Shown piece after piece: positions 21,186 through 33,774 of a stretch of 64,000 nucleotides of DNA (its first letter is position 1; each line of letters starts with the position of its first letter). Origin of the DNA: Aquarana catesbeiana. Its lineage: Eukaryota > Chordata > Amphibia > Anura > Ranidae. The position numbers were made by a program, and so were the translations under genes. Location: positions 590,690,574 to 590,754,573 of the forward strand of contig NC_133326.1 in assembly GCF_042186555.1 (NCBI RefSeq), in the 5' to 3' direction. The notes beneath the pieces are model-generated. The model did no database searches, was not told the DNA's origin, and worked only from the letters and a program-made list of their open reading frames with translations.

Positions 21186-23140
21186 GACTTTATAAACCAG
21201 GAGAACAGTTAAGACATCATAAAGAATGATTCCCGCTTCTCACCTGCCCTAGATGTGTGCAGTGCCAAGGTCTAGGCAAAGAGCAGGAGGGGGTCTCAGC
21301 ACCTGTTCAAGCATATTGTATAAATTTGTCCCTGCTTCATTCTTTTCAAAACTTTTGGAATTCATCTTTTTTGCACTTGTGTGCTGCATGAACAAAAGAC
21401 TTCCCAAAAAAAGATATTATACTGGAATCCAGCATTAGTCTGCATATTGTACCTACAGCTTCAGATATCATGCTGGTAATGTTTGCTGGATTACACATAT
21501 GTAATGACTTCCTGTTATACTCTGAAAAAATGTCCGTAGGACTGTTAGCAGCTTCTGTCAAGCTTAGTTATATCATCATAATGCATAATGTTCCTAATAC
21601 CAAGAACAATACTTGCAGAGAAAGCTTTTAGCTTGAATCATATTATAATAAATTGTACTGTACGCCACGTCTACATTAATTGTCCTCAATCCTAAGGTAA
21701 CATTGTTTCAGATTAATGTAACATGAGCTCATGTTTGCACTTAAAGTGTTTGAAAGATGTATCTGCCATTGTTCGGAGGATTAAACGTGCCATCCTATTA
21801 AACGTGCCATCCTAATGCGGTATCTGTCAGAATGGGGAATTGTTCTGTTCCTGTACTCTGCTGCTCATTAATACAACTTCTCCAAACTGAGAATGGTCAC
21901 CATCTTTATTTAATGGAGCTATTTCTCAAATTAAATTAAAAAAAAAAGAAATATGCATGGTACTTACTTGCCAGTAATTAGAGGAATGATAGCTAATATA
22001 AAGTAGGTCTGTTTAATGTACAGTAATGTACCATTAGCATTCCTACAACATTTTATTGTGAGTCTATATTCTTTTTTTAAGAATAGGCCATAACCAAGAG
22101 TACCAGATTACAAATATGCAGAATTCCTTTTCTGGGTAACACTGATTATAGTCGAAAAAAAAATGTACATGCTAATTTTTGTCACTATAATAAATCCTTG
22201 TGTTAGCTTCATTGTGAATCGCAAATTGCAGGTTTTGTCTTTATCCGTTTATCAGAACATTCATTTCCAAACTCCCAGCAGATGTTGCTGATTTGAGAAA
22301 GTGATATTTGCCTTCTAATCCCTCTTTTGCTGTTTACAGTTTTATGCCAAATTCACATGGAGGGTGGTAAAAACTGGCGGTTCATCTGTGTTTATACACC
22401 AGAGTTGGTGTATATATTGCCACAGTTGCTATGCCTTTCCTCATGACACAGCAAAAATGATACAGCATGTTGTGTTTGGCAGACAGTGCCACCACTAAAT
22501 GCAACCCATGCAAGTAAATAGGGCTGAGCTGCAACCATGTGCCACACACTTGGCTTGCACCCTCAGCAGGATAGTTCAATAGAAATTACTTTTCAACTCT
22601 GGTAAGAAAAAAAAACAAAAGACAGGCATTCGGGAGGAGGCAGATTTAATTGCCTGATGAATGCCTGCCAGCTGCTGCTCTACTGCTATATGAAAAACAA
22701 TTTACCACAGATTGCTTTTCAAAGGGGCAGTAGAGAGTGCTGCCCAAGTTAAAATGCTGCCCAATAAAGTCAATGCAAAACACTGTACTTATGAAGCCAT
22801 ACATTCTTTATGGCACTCTAAACTCAGTTAGCAGACACGTGGCATTTAGTCATGCAACAAATGTGCTACAAACATCCTCTGAACAGTCTCAATGCGTTTT
22901 ACTCTGCCTGGAGCATCATCAGGCTTCCTGAAGACGCTCTGGGTGGAGTGAAACACGTTTAGGCGGGTCAGAGCACATCCTGGAGTGCGGAGTGGTCCGG
23001 AGTGGTTCCGGAGTGTGGAACAGCAACGACTCCTGAAATATACATCTAACCACTGCTGGAAATGATTAGTGTCGGTTCAAAGCATGTTTACATATGAGTG
23101 TGCAAAACAAAGGTTTTATGTATAAGGGAACGTGTTACTT
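21186..23140. other. No gene recognised
   Basis: About 2 kb of AT-rich sequence. Frames up to 81 codons show no family features. I saw no inverted ends or tandem repeats, apart from one direct doubling of AAACGTGCCATCCTA at 21782-21812. Confidence 0.4.
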
Positions 23141-23144
23141 TTAA

Positions 23145-26055
23145 CCACTTCATTACCAGGCTATAGTCATATGACGTCAGCAGATAGGATCTCCCATCCT
23201 GGGCGGGCGTCATATGATGCCCTCGGTTTTTCGACGCTCCTGTGGGCCCCTGGGGGCCCGCAGCCGCCGATTGGGGATGAGGAGTGTCCCGCGGACACAG
23301 CCCATCCCAGATTCATGTAAAGAGCCAATAAAAAATGTCTCATAGTTACATAGTTACATAGTTAGTAAGGTTGAACCACCTTACCTCTTTACCACGTGAC
23401 CGGCTGTGTCCAATCACAGCCGGTCACATGTACTGCCCACGTGCACGGCCCTCGTGCACTCCCCTAGGGCGCGCACAGAACGGTGATCGGGGACGAGGCT
23501 TGTCCCCTGACACAGCCCAACCCCGATCGCAGTAAAGAGCCAATGAAATTGGCTCTTTACCATGTGACCTGCTGTGTTCAGTCATAGCCGGTCATAGAAT
23601 GTCAACAAACCGCGGTAACGAGATGTTACTGTGTTCTCCTCCTCACACACTGATTGTGTGTGAGAAGGATATTGCGGTAACATCTCGTTACCGCTTACAG
23701 TATACACCAACACACATGGATTGCCCCCCCCTAATAAAAAGGACTTGTCACCAGCCATCAGAGTACCTGTCACCAGCCATCAGAGTACCTGTCACCAGCC
23801 ATCAAAGTACCTGTCACAGCCCATCTGAGTGCCCGAGTACCTGAGTACCTGTCACAGCCCATACTGAGTACCTGTCACAGCCCATCTGAGTACCTGTCAC
23901 AGTATATCTGAGTACCCGAGTACCTGAGTACCTGTCACAGTCCATCTGAGTACCCAAGTACCTGTGACAGCCCATCTGAGTACCCAAGTACCTGAGTACC
24001 TGTCACAGTTCATCTGAGTACCCGAGTGCCTGAGTACCTGTCACAGTCCATCTGAGTACCCGAGTACCTGTCACAGCCCACCTGAGTACCTGTCACAGTC
24101 CATCTGAGTACCTGTCACAGTTCATCTGAGTACCCAAGTACCTGAGTACCTGTCACAGTCCATCTGAGTACACGAGTACCTGTCACTGCCCATCTAAGCA
24201 CCTGTCAGTACCCGAGTACCTGTCACCAGGCCATCAGAGTACCCGGGTACCTGTCACCAGGCCATCAGAGTACCCGAGTACCTGTCACCAGGCCATCAGA
24301 GTACCCGAGTACCTGTCACCAGGCCATCAGAGTACCCGAGTATCTATCTCCAGCCCATCAGAGTACCCGAGTACCTATCACCAGCCCATCAGAGTACCCA
24401 AGTACCTGTCTCAAGGACCTTCAAAGGTGTGATAGGTAGGAATGAAATGAGATGTGTAATTTATGCTCCTAGCACGCCTGAAGGTACTACTTCAATGTTG
24501 GGCCTCTGTATGTGGTCAGGCTGTGTAAAAATCTCACACATGTGGTATCGCCATACTCAGGACGAGTAGCGGAATGTGTTTTGGGGTGTAATTTTTGCTC
24601 CATACATGCTATGAGTTAGAAATATCTTATAAATTGACAACTTTGTGTAAAAAAAAAAAAAAAATAATTTTCTTTCCATGTTTTCTGAAGACCTGTGTAA
24701 AAAAATTAATTATTAAAAATTTAATTTTTTCAAAAGACTCATAATGCCTCATAGAATATACGTTGGGGTGTTTTTTTTTTTTTTTTCAAAATTGGGTCAT
24801 TTTGTGGGTAATTCCATTGTCCTGGTGCTCCAGGGCCTTCAAAAGTGTAACAGGTCATTAGAAAATTAGAGGTGTAATTTATGCTTCAATAACGCCTGAC
24901 AGTGCTCCCTGCATGTTGGGCCTCTGTATGTGGCCAAGCTGTGTAAAATTCTCACACATGTGGTATCGTCATACTCAGGAGGAGTAGCAGAATGTGTTTT
25001 GGGGTGACATTTTTGCTATATACATGCTTTGAGTTAGAAATATCTTATAAACTGACCACTTTGTGGGAAAAAAAATATGTTTTAATTTTCTTTCCACGTT
25101 TTCCGAAGACTTGTGGGAAAAAAATGAACCATTCAAAAGACTCATTATGCCTCATAGAATAGACGTTGGGGTGTCTGCTTTCCAAAATGGGGTCATTTTG
25201 TAGGTAATTCCACTGTCCTGGTGCTCCAGGGCCTTCACAAATGTAATAGGTCATTAGGAAATTAGAGGTTTCATTTATGCTCCTAGAACCCCTGATGGTG
25301 CTCCCTGCATGTTGGACCTCTCTGTGTGGCCAGGCTGTGTAAAAGTCACATACATGTGGTATTGCCATACTCGGGAGGAGTAGCAGAATGTATTTTGGGG
25401 TGTAATTGGAAGTATGCATATGCTGTGTGTGAGAAATAACTTGTTAACTTGTTTGTGAAAAAAAAATTCTTAATTTTCCCAAAAATTGTGGGAAAAAATT
25501 ACAACTTAAAAAACTCACCATGCCTCTGACTAAATACCTTCTACTGTCTACTTTTCAAAAAGGTGTCATTTGGGGGGTATTTGTACTTTCCTGACATTTC
25601 AGGGCCTCAAGAATTGAGCTAGGCCGTCAGTGCTTCAGGTATGATTAATTTTCAATGATTTGCACCATAGCTTGTAAACTCTAGAGCTTTCACAGAGACT
25701 AAATAATATCCACTAATTTGGGTTATTTTTACCAAAGAGATGTAGCAGTATAAATTTTGGCCCAAATTTACGAACAAAAATGACTTATTTGCAAAATGTT
25801 ATCATAGAAACTAAAAAAAAGTGTATTTTTTTCAAAATGTTCGCTCTTTTTTTACTTATGTTGCAAAAAATAAAAAACCCAGTGGTGACTAAATATCACC
25901 AAAAGAAAGTTCTATTTGTATGAAAAAAAATGATACAAATTTGGTTTGGGTACAGTGTTGCATGACTAAGTAATTGGCATTCAAATTGTGAGAGCACTAA
26001 AAGCTAAAAATTGGTCTTGGCAGGAAGGGTGTATAAATGTCCTGTATTGAAGTGG
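23145..26055. mobile_element. 2.9-kb TTAA-flanked non-autonomous DNA element
   Basis: CCACTTCATTACC follows TTAA (23141-23144) and ...ATTGAAGTGG precedes TTAA (26056-26059). Internal order is: GC-rich palindromic part, a short piece of CR1-like LINE tail (about 23341-23375), a minisatellite (23745-24420), then three tandem copies of a block of about 400 bp (starts near 24495, 24910, 25310) containing CACACATGTGGTATCG-like sequence. The right third is AT-rich and shared with 4700-5277. It encodes no transposase. TTAA suggests piggyBac-type mobilisation. Confidence 0.82.
23745..24420. repeat. Minisatellite (GAGTACCTGTCAC-type)
   Basis: Units of about 22-45 bp built from CATCTGAGTACCCGAGTACC and TGTCACAGCCCATCTGAGTA, later replaced by TGTCACCAGGCCATCAGAGT units. 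No spacers of constant length separate them. Confidence 0.88.
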
Positions 26056-26059
26056 TTAA

Positions 26060-27139
26060 TAAATTATGGTGTGCACTGCAGTGATAGTTTCCTTGCAGCT
26101 TTTTCCACCTATATACCTGAGCTGGTGACTATAGGCTGGATCAGGGAGTTCTGGTGGCAGTGTGGCGATAAAAGGCAGATTCCTATGGTCTTTACCATTA
26201 AAAGCGCATATTGGCCGTTATGTGACAGAGGGTCAAAAGTCTCTTATGAGTCTTGACTGCAAGGGGGGCATGTAGCACCAAGCACAATGATTGTTCTGTT
26301 TGTACTTTGGAGCACCATGAATGTTGCACAGTGAAAATGGCACAATAACACGTTGGAACTGTATATCAAACATATATTACATGGACTGTTTAATGATTTG
26401 GCACATTTTTTGTATTTCAGTTTAACTTTAATTCTTTTTGGTCACAACATAAGAACTTCCATAGCGCTGTTCACACATTTCAAATATATGGTGTATACAG
26501 GCCTCTTATATGTGCACTTAGTATTGTAACACAAATTAAACAGCTCAGCTGTAGGCACAGAGTCCACTTTTTATTTTGTTTAATTCATTTATTTCTGTTT
26601 TTTCTCCCACATAGAATAACACGATTTAACAACACAAAGTTGTGTGTAGGAAAGTTTTGTACAGCAAGTCCATAGCATTAAACAAACAAAACATCTGCAT
26701 GTCCGAGCTTCCATCTAAACGTATATTGACTCCTGACTAATAGGGTACCCCCTAATGGGCTCCACAAAACAATCAGCACATGTACCATTTGTGTTCTGTT
26801 AGTGGTGGTCAGCCTTTTACTCAGCCTTTTAGGCTCTCTAATAACAGAGAAATTGAAAAAGAGGCCTGAATCACTGTCAGCTCACATATAAAGAGGCCTG
26901 TATATACCAACTATTGACTTTAATACCTTCAAAGAAATATTCAGTACTATGTTGCAAATCTTTACACTGTTTTGTGAAGATATTTCAGTTAAAACATTGT
27001 TTGATTAACAAATGACAAGCTCCTAAAATAAAATTACAAGAATTGGAGTGCTAGAGCTTAACAAGGCAATGAGCAAATCCTCATGATAAATCAAATGGAG
27101 AACCATCAAACATCAAACACCTACTACATATAGTGGATA
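26060..27139. other. No gene recognised
   Basis: AT-rich sequence. The one frame of note (26011-26256, 81 codons) straddles the end of the TTAA element and has no family resemblance. Confidence 0.4.
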
Positions 27140-27415
27140 ACACTTTCACCTAGCAGCATGTTCTCCCTGTGCCTGCGTGGGTTTCCTCCGGTTACTCCAG
27201 TTTCCTCCCACACTCCAAAGACATGCTGGTAGGTTAATTAGATCCTGTTGAAAAAAAATTGGCCAATATGTGTATGTTGTATGTGTATGTTTGTAAGCGC
27301 GTCGGGACCCCATGGGGCAAAGGACTGCGCTATACTGCAGATGGACACCGGCGGCAAAAAGCGCCTAGAGACGATTCAGTTCGCATAGGTAGCGCTATAC
27401 AAGTCACTTACTCAT
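27140..27415 (+). repeat. Dispersed vertebrate repeat fragment (SINE/LINE-derived, family uncertain)
   Basis: Contains GCATGTTCTCCCTGTGCCTG, GGTTTCCTCCGGTTACTCCA and CTCCAAAGACATGCTGGTAG, a motif string I know as widely dispersed in fish and amphibian genomes, followed by a GCGCTATA...AAGTCACTTACTCATTCA tail. No protein is encoded. Confidence 0.6.
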
Positions 27416-27416
27416 T

Positions 27417-29052
<1,636 letters not shown>

Positions 29053-29163
29053 TTCCTGGTGCCTCCATGGCAGCATACCTGTGACAAGCTCCGATATGGC
29101 TCCTCCCTCAGGACCAGTGAATATTATAAAAGAAAAGGATTATTGCACTCCCAGCATTTTCCT
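29053..29163 (+). repeat. DIRS left inverted terminal repeat
   Basis: CTTTTCCTGGTGCCTCCATG, then GCAGCATACCTGTGACAAGC, TCAGGACCAGTGAATATTAT and ...GCACTCCCAGCATT match the inverse of 46601-46705. It carries the variant CCTCCATGG, where the right repeat reads CCTATCCATGG. Confidence 0.9.
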
Positions 29164-30070
29164 TTTTTTCCTTATACCTCATGGTCAGTGAATGGTGGTC
29201 GAAAGTCCCTTACCTCTGCAGTCGGCAGCTTCCAGCTGGGTTCAAGCCTCTCCCAGGTGCAGTCCCTATTTTTGGGCAGCTAAATGCACTAATAAGATAG
29301 GGAGTCCTTTCTGTGGGTCTTTTGGGACAGCAGTTGTCTCTTAACTAAGAGCTCCTATCTGCATCTATATACAGGTATTTGCTCAAGCCTGCAGCAGAGA
29401 AAGCAGCTATATCTATTTTTCACTTAGCTTTATCCTTCCATTTCTCCCTCCTGTCATCTATTCTCTCTCACTTTCCTTTCCTTGCATTCCTCTCTCTCTT
29501 TTTTGCTTTCTTCCTCCCCCACCACCTTCCCCTACTTGTGATATTGTACCTTCATTCCTGGTTGCTATAGTGGGTGGCACGCACCTCGCGCTGGTTTTTT
29601 TGAGTCCCTCGGCATCTTCCTGCCCACTCTGTGCATGCGTGGACATCAGGAGCCGGCTCAGTGGGCCGGGCTGAGTCGGGCGGGCCGCATAGGTCCTAGT
29701 GCCGCCAGCCGTGCTTGCACGGTCTGGCCTGAAGTTGTGGCAGCCATCTTGAATAGGGGCAAATTTTACATTTTTTGCCCTTATTTGTCAAAATCATTTT
29801 TTAGAGGGTTGTATCTTCCAAAGATGTCCCTCCCCTCGCCATTGTTTATTACTGGGGGTTATCAGCAAGGCATCCTGTTGTCATCTGAGGAGGTTGCCTA
29901 TGCGGGGAGCTCCTGGAGGGGACCCTGTTTTTTGCCAACAGTAAATGTAATTTCTTTCTGCTTTTTTTTTTACCCAGGAATACTATTTTCTTGCTCCATC
30001 TAAAATACCAGTCACTAACTCCTTTATCTTTCTCTAGCTGCTTTTTCTGTCTGCTGCATAAGATAAGCAG
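29164..30070 (+). other. DIRS 5' leader, no coding region recognised
   Basis: A C/T-rich leader follows the left terminal repeat (polypyrimidine-rich 29400-29530, GC-rich 29580-29750). Sites resembling 3' splice sites (TTTTTTTTTTACCCAG near 29980, TATCTTTCTCTAG near 30040) occur just before the ATG at 30073. Whether splicing occurs is unknown. Confidence 0.5.
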
Positions 30071-31500
30071 TATGCCACCCAAACAAGACCCTCTCCAACA
30101 TTTAAGGTAGTGACGTCGTCCGGCTGAGTAAATAAAAAAAGAGAGCACTTATGCTGGTACGTTTATGTATTTCAGCCTTGTACACCATAGGAAGTCCAAG
30201 CGGACATCAAGGCGGCATAAACAAACCTATGAAGGCCCCAACCAGGGCACATGATCCAGATCAAGCTGCGAGGGTTCATCCGTAAAAAGACATAGTTCTT
30301 CACATTCAACAACTCTCAAATCCCTTAATGCCGAGCATGCGGGGTCATCCCATTACTAGCCAATTGGTCTGCAAAAGCTGTTTTAGAGTCTATGCAGCAG
30401 ACAGAGAGTCAGAGGGTTAACAGGTAAGCTGTCCTACTCAAAAGATGGGCAGGGGTTACATAGCGGAACGAGCAACAGCAGTTCCATTGCAGCAATTAGC
30501 TCAACCTCCTCCAGAGAAGTTAATTCTTCCTGGCCCATCCTCGTGAGAATCCTCTCACCACGCAGCAAGTATCCCTCCTAGACATCTGGATGATACTGGG
30601 CCATCTGAGGATACCTCAGAAGAGCTTGGCCCTTGAACTTCAACCTTTTCCTAGTTCAGCCCTATGTCCAGGCTGTAAAGCCAGCTATTGGCTGGGAGGA
30701 AGCTGACACTACATCTGAGATATCAAAGATGTACTTCCCATTTCTAAAGAAGCAGGTTTCCTTCTTTCAGCTCAGTTTCCACTAGTGCGACTTGTCATGC
30801 GAACCAGGACTGCAAAGTCCCACGACAGGTCTTACCCCATGATTTCCAATGAGTACTGTTCATATCTGTGCAACTTAAAGTCACAGCAACATCAAAGTAG
30901 TCTCTGCACTACTTTGGTCCCACTTTGATGAGACTTGAGGTCCATAGACCTCCAGAATACACAGGCATTGTTTCAAGTTACATCAAAATTGCGGAAAAAT
31001 CACGCAACTTTCAAATCGCTATAGTGGAAACATAGGCTTACTCTGATGGATGATGTCAGGGACATTGTTGAAGAAAAAAAAAATTGCCCAGGATAACTTT
31101 ATCCACTGTCGGAACAAGGTTCTGCAATGCCAGATGGTCCACTGGAGGTAGACGCGGCAGTGGTTCGTATAACAAATAATTTAATCTCACCAACGTGGTT
31201 CAGCTGCAAATGAGGATCCTTTAGACAGACGAATAGTCCCCAACTTAAAGGAGCTTACCAAATGGCGGGTAAACGCCTGGAAGTAAGCAATTGCCTTATG
31301 TGTATCCAAAGCCCTGTGGGCATGGACCAAAAACATGGAAATTGGTGATTCATTAAAATGTCCCTAGGGAAGATATTGTCAAGGCTTTGTACGAATGATG
31401 GCTCTCAGCAGACTTCACCGGTAAGACGCCGATGGATACAATTTGATACTTTGCAAGATCAATGTCACTACTTGTGATAGGAATATGGGTATTGTGGTCA
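30071..31500 (+). pseudogene. DIRS gag-like ORF remnant
   Basis: A possible start ATG at 30073 reads MPPKQDPLQHL. A basic stretch (HRKSKRTSRRHK) lies near 30190-30225, then a block ending AIGWEEADTTSEISKMYFPF at 30690-30755. A MITE interrupts it (30776-31035). Beyond it the frame resumes near 31120 with MPDGPLEVDAAVVRI, a motif that resembles the conserved middle of amphibian DIRS gag proteins (VDAxVxR), followed by decayed sequence to about 31500. Frames are broken in many places. Assignment rests on position before RT and weak motif resemblance. Confidence 0.6.
30776..31035. mobile_element. MITE inserted in the DIRS gag region
   Basis: Inverted ends GTTTCCACTAGTGCGACT and the inverse of ATCGCTATAGTGGAAAC bound about 260 non-coding bases. 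DIRS-like coding sequence resumes on both sides. Confidence 0.6.
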
Positions 31501-31585
31501 GAACTACACTGTGACACTGTGTCAAAACAAAATTAGTATAACTACCATTTTTTTGATTGTAAATCACTCCCCAGAACAGCAGAAT

Positions 31586-32229
31586 TAGACGTACCCGGGG
31601 ATTCAGGGATGCTTACTTGCACACACCCATACTACAACTGTTACAGAAGTATCTGAAATTTTCAGTCAACCAGGTCCATCTACAATTCCAGAGTCCCCCC
31701 TTTGGACCCTGCACTTCCCTCAGAGCCCTAACGAGACGATATCCTCCTTTTATCAGGGCCCACTAACAGGCCAGGTTTTATGTATTACCTTGGAGAGATG
31801 CAGACTAGAATACTGCAATCACAGAGCAGCAAATTATATCACCTGTGATGTATTTCAGTTATCTTGCAAACCTGGCCTGTAAGTGGGCCCTGAGGACAGG
31901 GTTGATTACCACTGGCCTACACTATCAAGATACGATTGGATGGTAAATCATCAAACTAGTCATCTTTTCCCCAGTTTAGACATTTTATTCAACACCGCAA
32001 AAGGGACAGTGTCCCTGCCATCTCAGAAAGTAAGGAGAGTGGGGACATGGTCCTACATAAGGGCCTGAAGCTAACTCGACTTAATAGGGATTTTTGCCTA
32101 TTTGTATCCAGATGTCCCATTTGCACATGGATACCTCAGGGACCTTTTACCTAGAATTTCTAAAGCAAGGGAGCAAACCATCTATCCCAGTCCATATATC
32201 AAACAAGTTTGATGCACAGGGGTCTGCAC
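31586..32229 (+). pseudogene. DIRS reverse transcriptase remnant
   Basis: From about 31600 the translation reads FRDAYLHTPI, QKYLKFSVNQVHLQFQ and PPFG, matching the RT motif A region of DIRS elements (D-x-x-D-A-Y-x-H-I-P). A MITE remnant occupies 31756-31930. After it, WMVNHQTSHLFPSLDILFNT and GTVSLPSQKV correspond to the RT thumb (W-x-N-x-x-K-S-x-L...LG...F). The catalytic YLDD part would fall in the gap and is missing. The RT runs to 32229, where the hAT element is inserted, and continues at 39115. Confidence 0.78.
31756..31930. mobile_element. MITE remnant inserted in the DIRS RT region
   Basis: The two sides pair as CAGGGCCCACTAACAGGCCA and TGGCCTGTAAGTGGGCCCTG, with similarity to a hAT-like MITE widespread in frogs. 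The outer 30 bases of the left end are missing, and no duplication can be seen. Confidence 0.6.
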
Positions 32230-33229
32230 TAAGGATGAGCTGAACACCCCCCGGTTCGGTTCGCACCAGAACCTGCGAACGGACCTAAAATTTGCACGAA
32301 CATTAGAACCCCATTGACATCTATGGGACTCAAACGTTCGAAATCAAAAGTGCTCATTTTAAAGGCTAATTTGCATGGTATTGTCCTAAAAAGGGTTTGG
32401 GGACCCGGGTCCTGCCCCAGGGGACATGTATCAATGCAAAAAAAACTTTTAAAAACGGACGTTTTTTCCTTTAAATATCGGACCTAGGGGGTGTCTATAG
32501 TATGCCTGTAAAGTGGCGCGTGTTTCCTGTGCTTAGAACAGTCCCTGCACAAAATGTCATTTTTAAAGGAAAAAGTCATTTAAAACTGCTTGCGGCTTTA
32601 ATGTAATGTCGGGTCCTGGCAATATGGATGAAAATCAGTGAGACAAACAGCATGGGTATCCCCCAGTCCATTACCTGGCCCTTTGGGTCTGGTATGGATA
32701 TTAAGGGGAACCCCGCACCTAAATTAAAAAAAGGAAAGGCGTGGGGCCACCAGGCCCTATATACTCTGAACAGCAGTATACAGGCGGTGCAAACAAGACA
32801 GAGACTGTAGGTTTGTTGTTAAGTAGAATCTGTTTGTAATTTTGAACTGGTACATTTTTAACGTGTTTAGCTCCAGCCAAATAATCTATTTTAAGCTTTT
32901 TGGAAAACATAGGGAAGGGTTATCACCCCTGTGACATTTGTTTTGCTGTCTGTGCTCCTCTTCAGAAGATTTCACCTCATTTTTTGTCCCAATGACAAAT
33001 GTTTTTTGAAAATTTGGGTTTTTTTTGTGAAACAAGGATTGGTGATAAAGCATCAGTGGAAAGGAGAAACGTTTTTCCCATATTAACTCTTACAGGAGAG
33101 AATTTCCCTTCCTAGGCGTAGATTTCATCTCACTTCCTGTTGTCTCCTTCCGTTTGCAAGTAGGAGTCGTTTGTAAGTTGGATGTTTGAAAGTAGGGGCC
33201 TGCCCTATATACTCAGCAGAAATTTGGGC

Positions 33230-33660
33230 CTTAGGTGTTGTTGTGGCCACAACACTGTAAGCCCTCACAGGGCCCTGCTGTGAAATATTAGATCAAGATT
33301 TGTAATTACATGCCCCTGTTGAACAGGTGCAGAAAAATTGGGCCTTTGGTGGTGGTGGTGCTGGTGCCACAACACTGTAAGTCCTCACTCGCTCTTGGTG
33401 AGCGCAGAAACGGGCCCTGCTGTGAAATATTAGATCAAAAATTGTAATTACACTCCCCTGTTAAACAGGGGCTGAAAAATTGGGCCTTAGGCACTGGTGC
33501 TGGTGCCACAACACTGCAACCCCTCACAGATACTCTAGTTGGAACGCAGAAACGGGCCCTGCTGTGAAATATTAGATCAAAAATTGTAATTACACGCCCC
33601 TGTTAAACAGGGGCTGAAAAATTGGGCCTTAGGCACTGGTGGTGGTGCCCACAACCAAAA
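33230..33660 (-). repeat. 3' tandem repeats of hAT copy B
   Basis: About three units with AACAGGGGCTGAAAAATTGG, GGGCCCTGCTGTGAAATATT and GATCAAAAATTGTAATTACA. These correspond to the 142-bp units of copy A at 54647-55190. Confidence 0.8.
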
Positions 33661-33774
33661 ATGTTCTTACAAGCTATCAGCGTGATCATTGAGGAGGAAG
33701 AGGATAATTACTCAGGATAGTCACTCAGCATCAGCATAGGCAGTCTTTGAAGGGATCTGACATTTCAAAAGAAA

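Noticed and set aside
23745..24420. Possible CRISPR-like or regulatory repeat array
   Set aside because: Unit length and sequence vary gradually with no spacer/repeat alternation; it is a minisatellite in a TTAA element.
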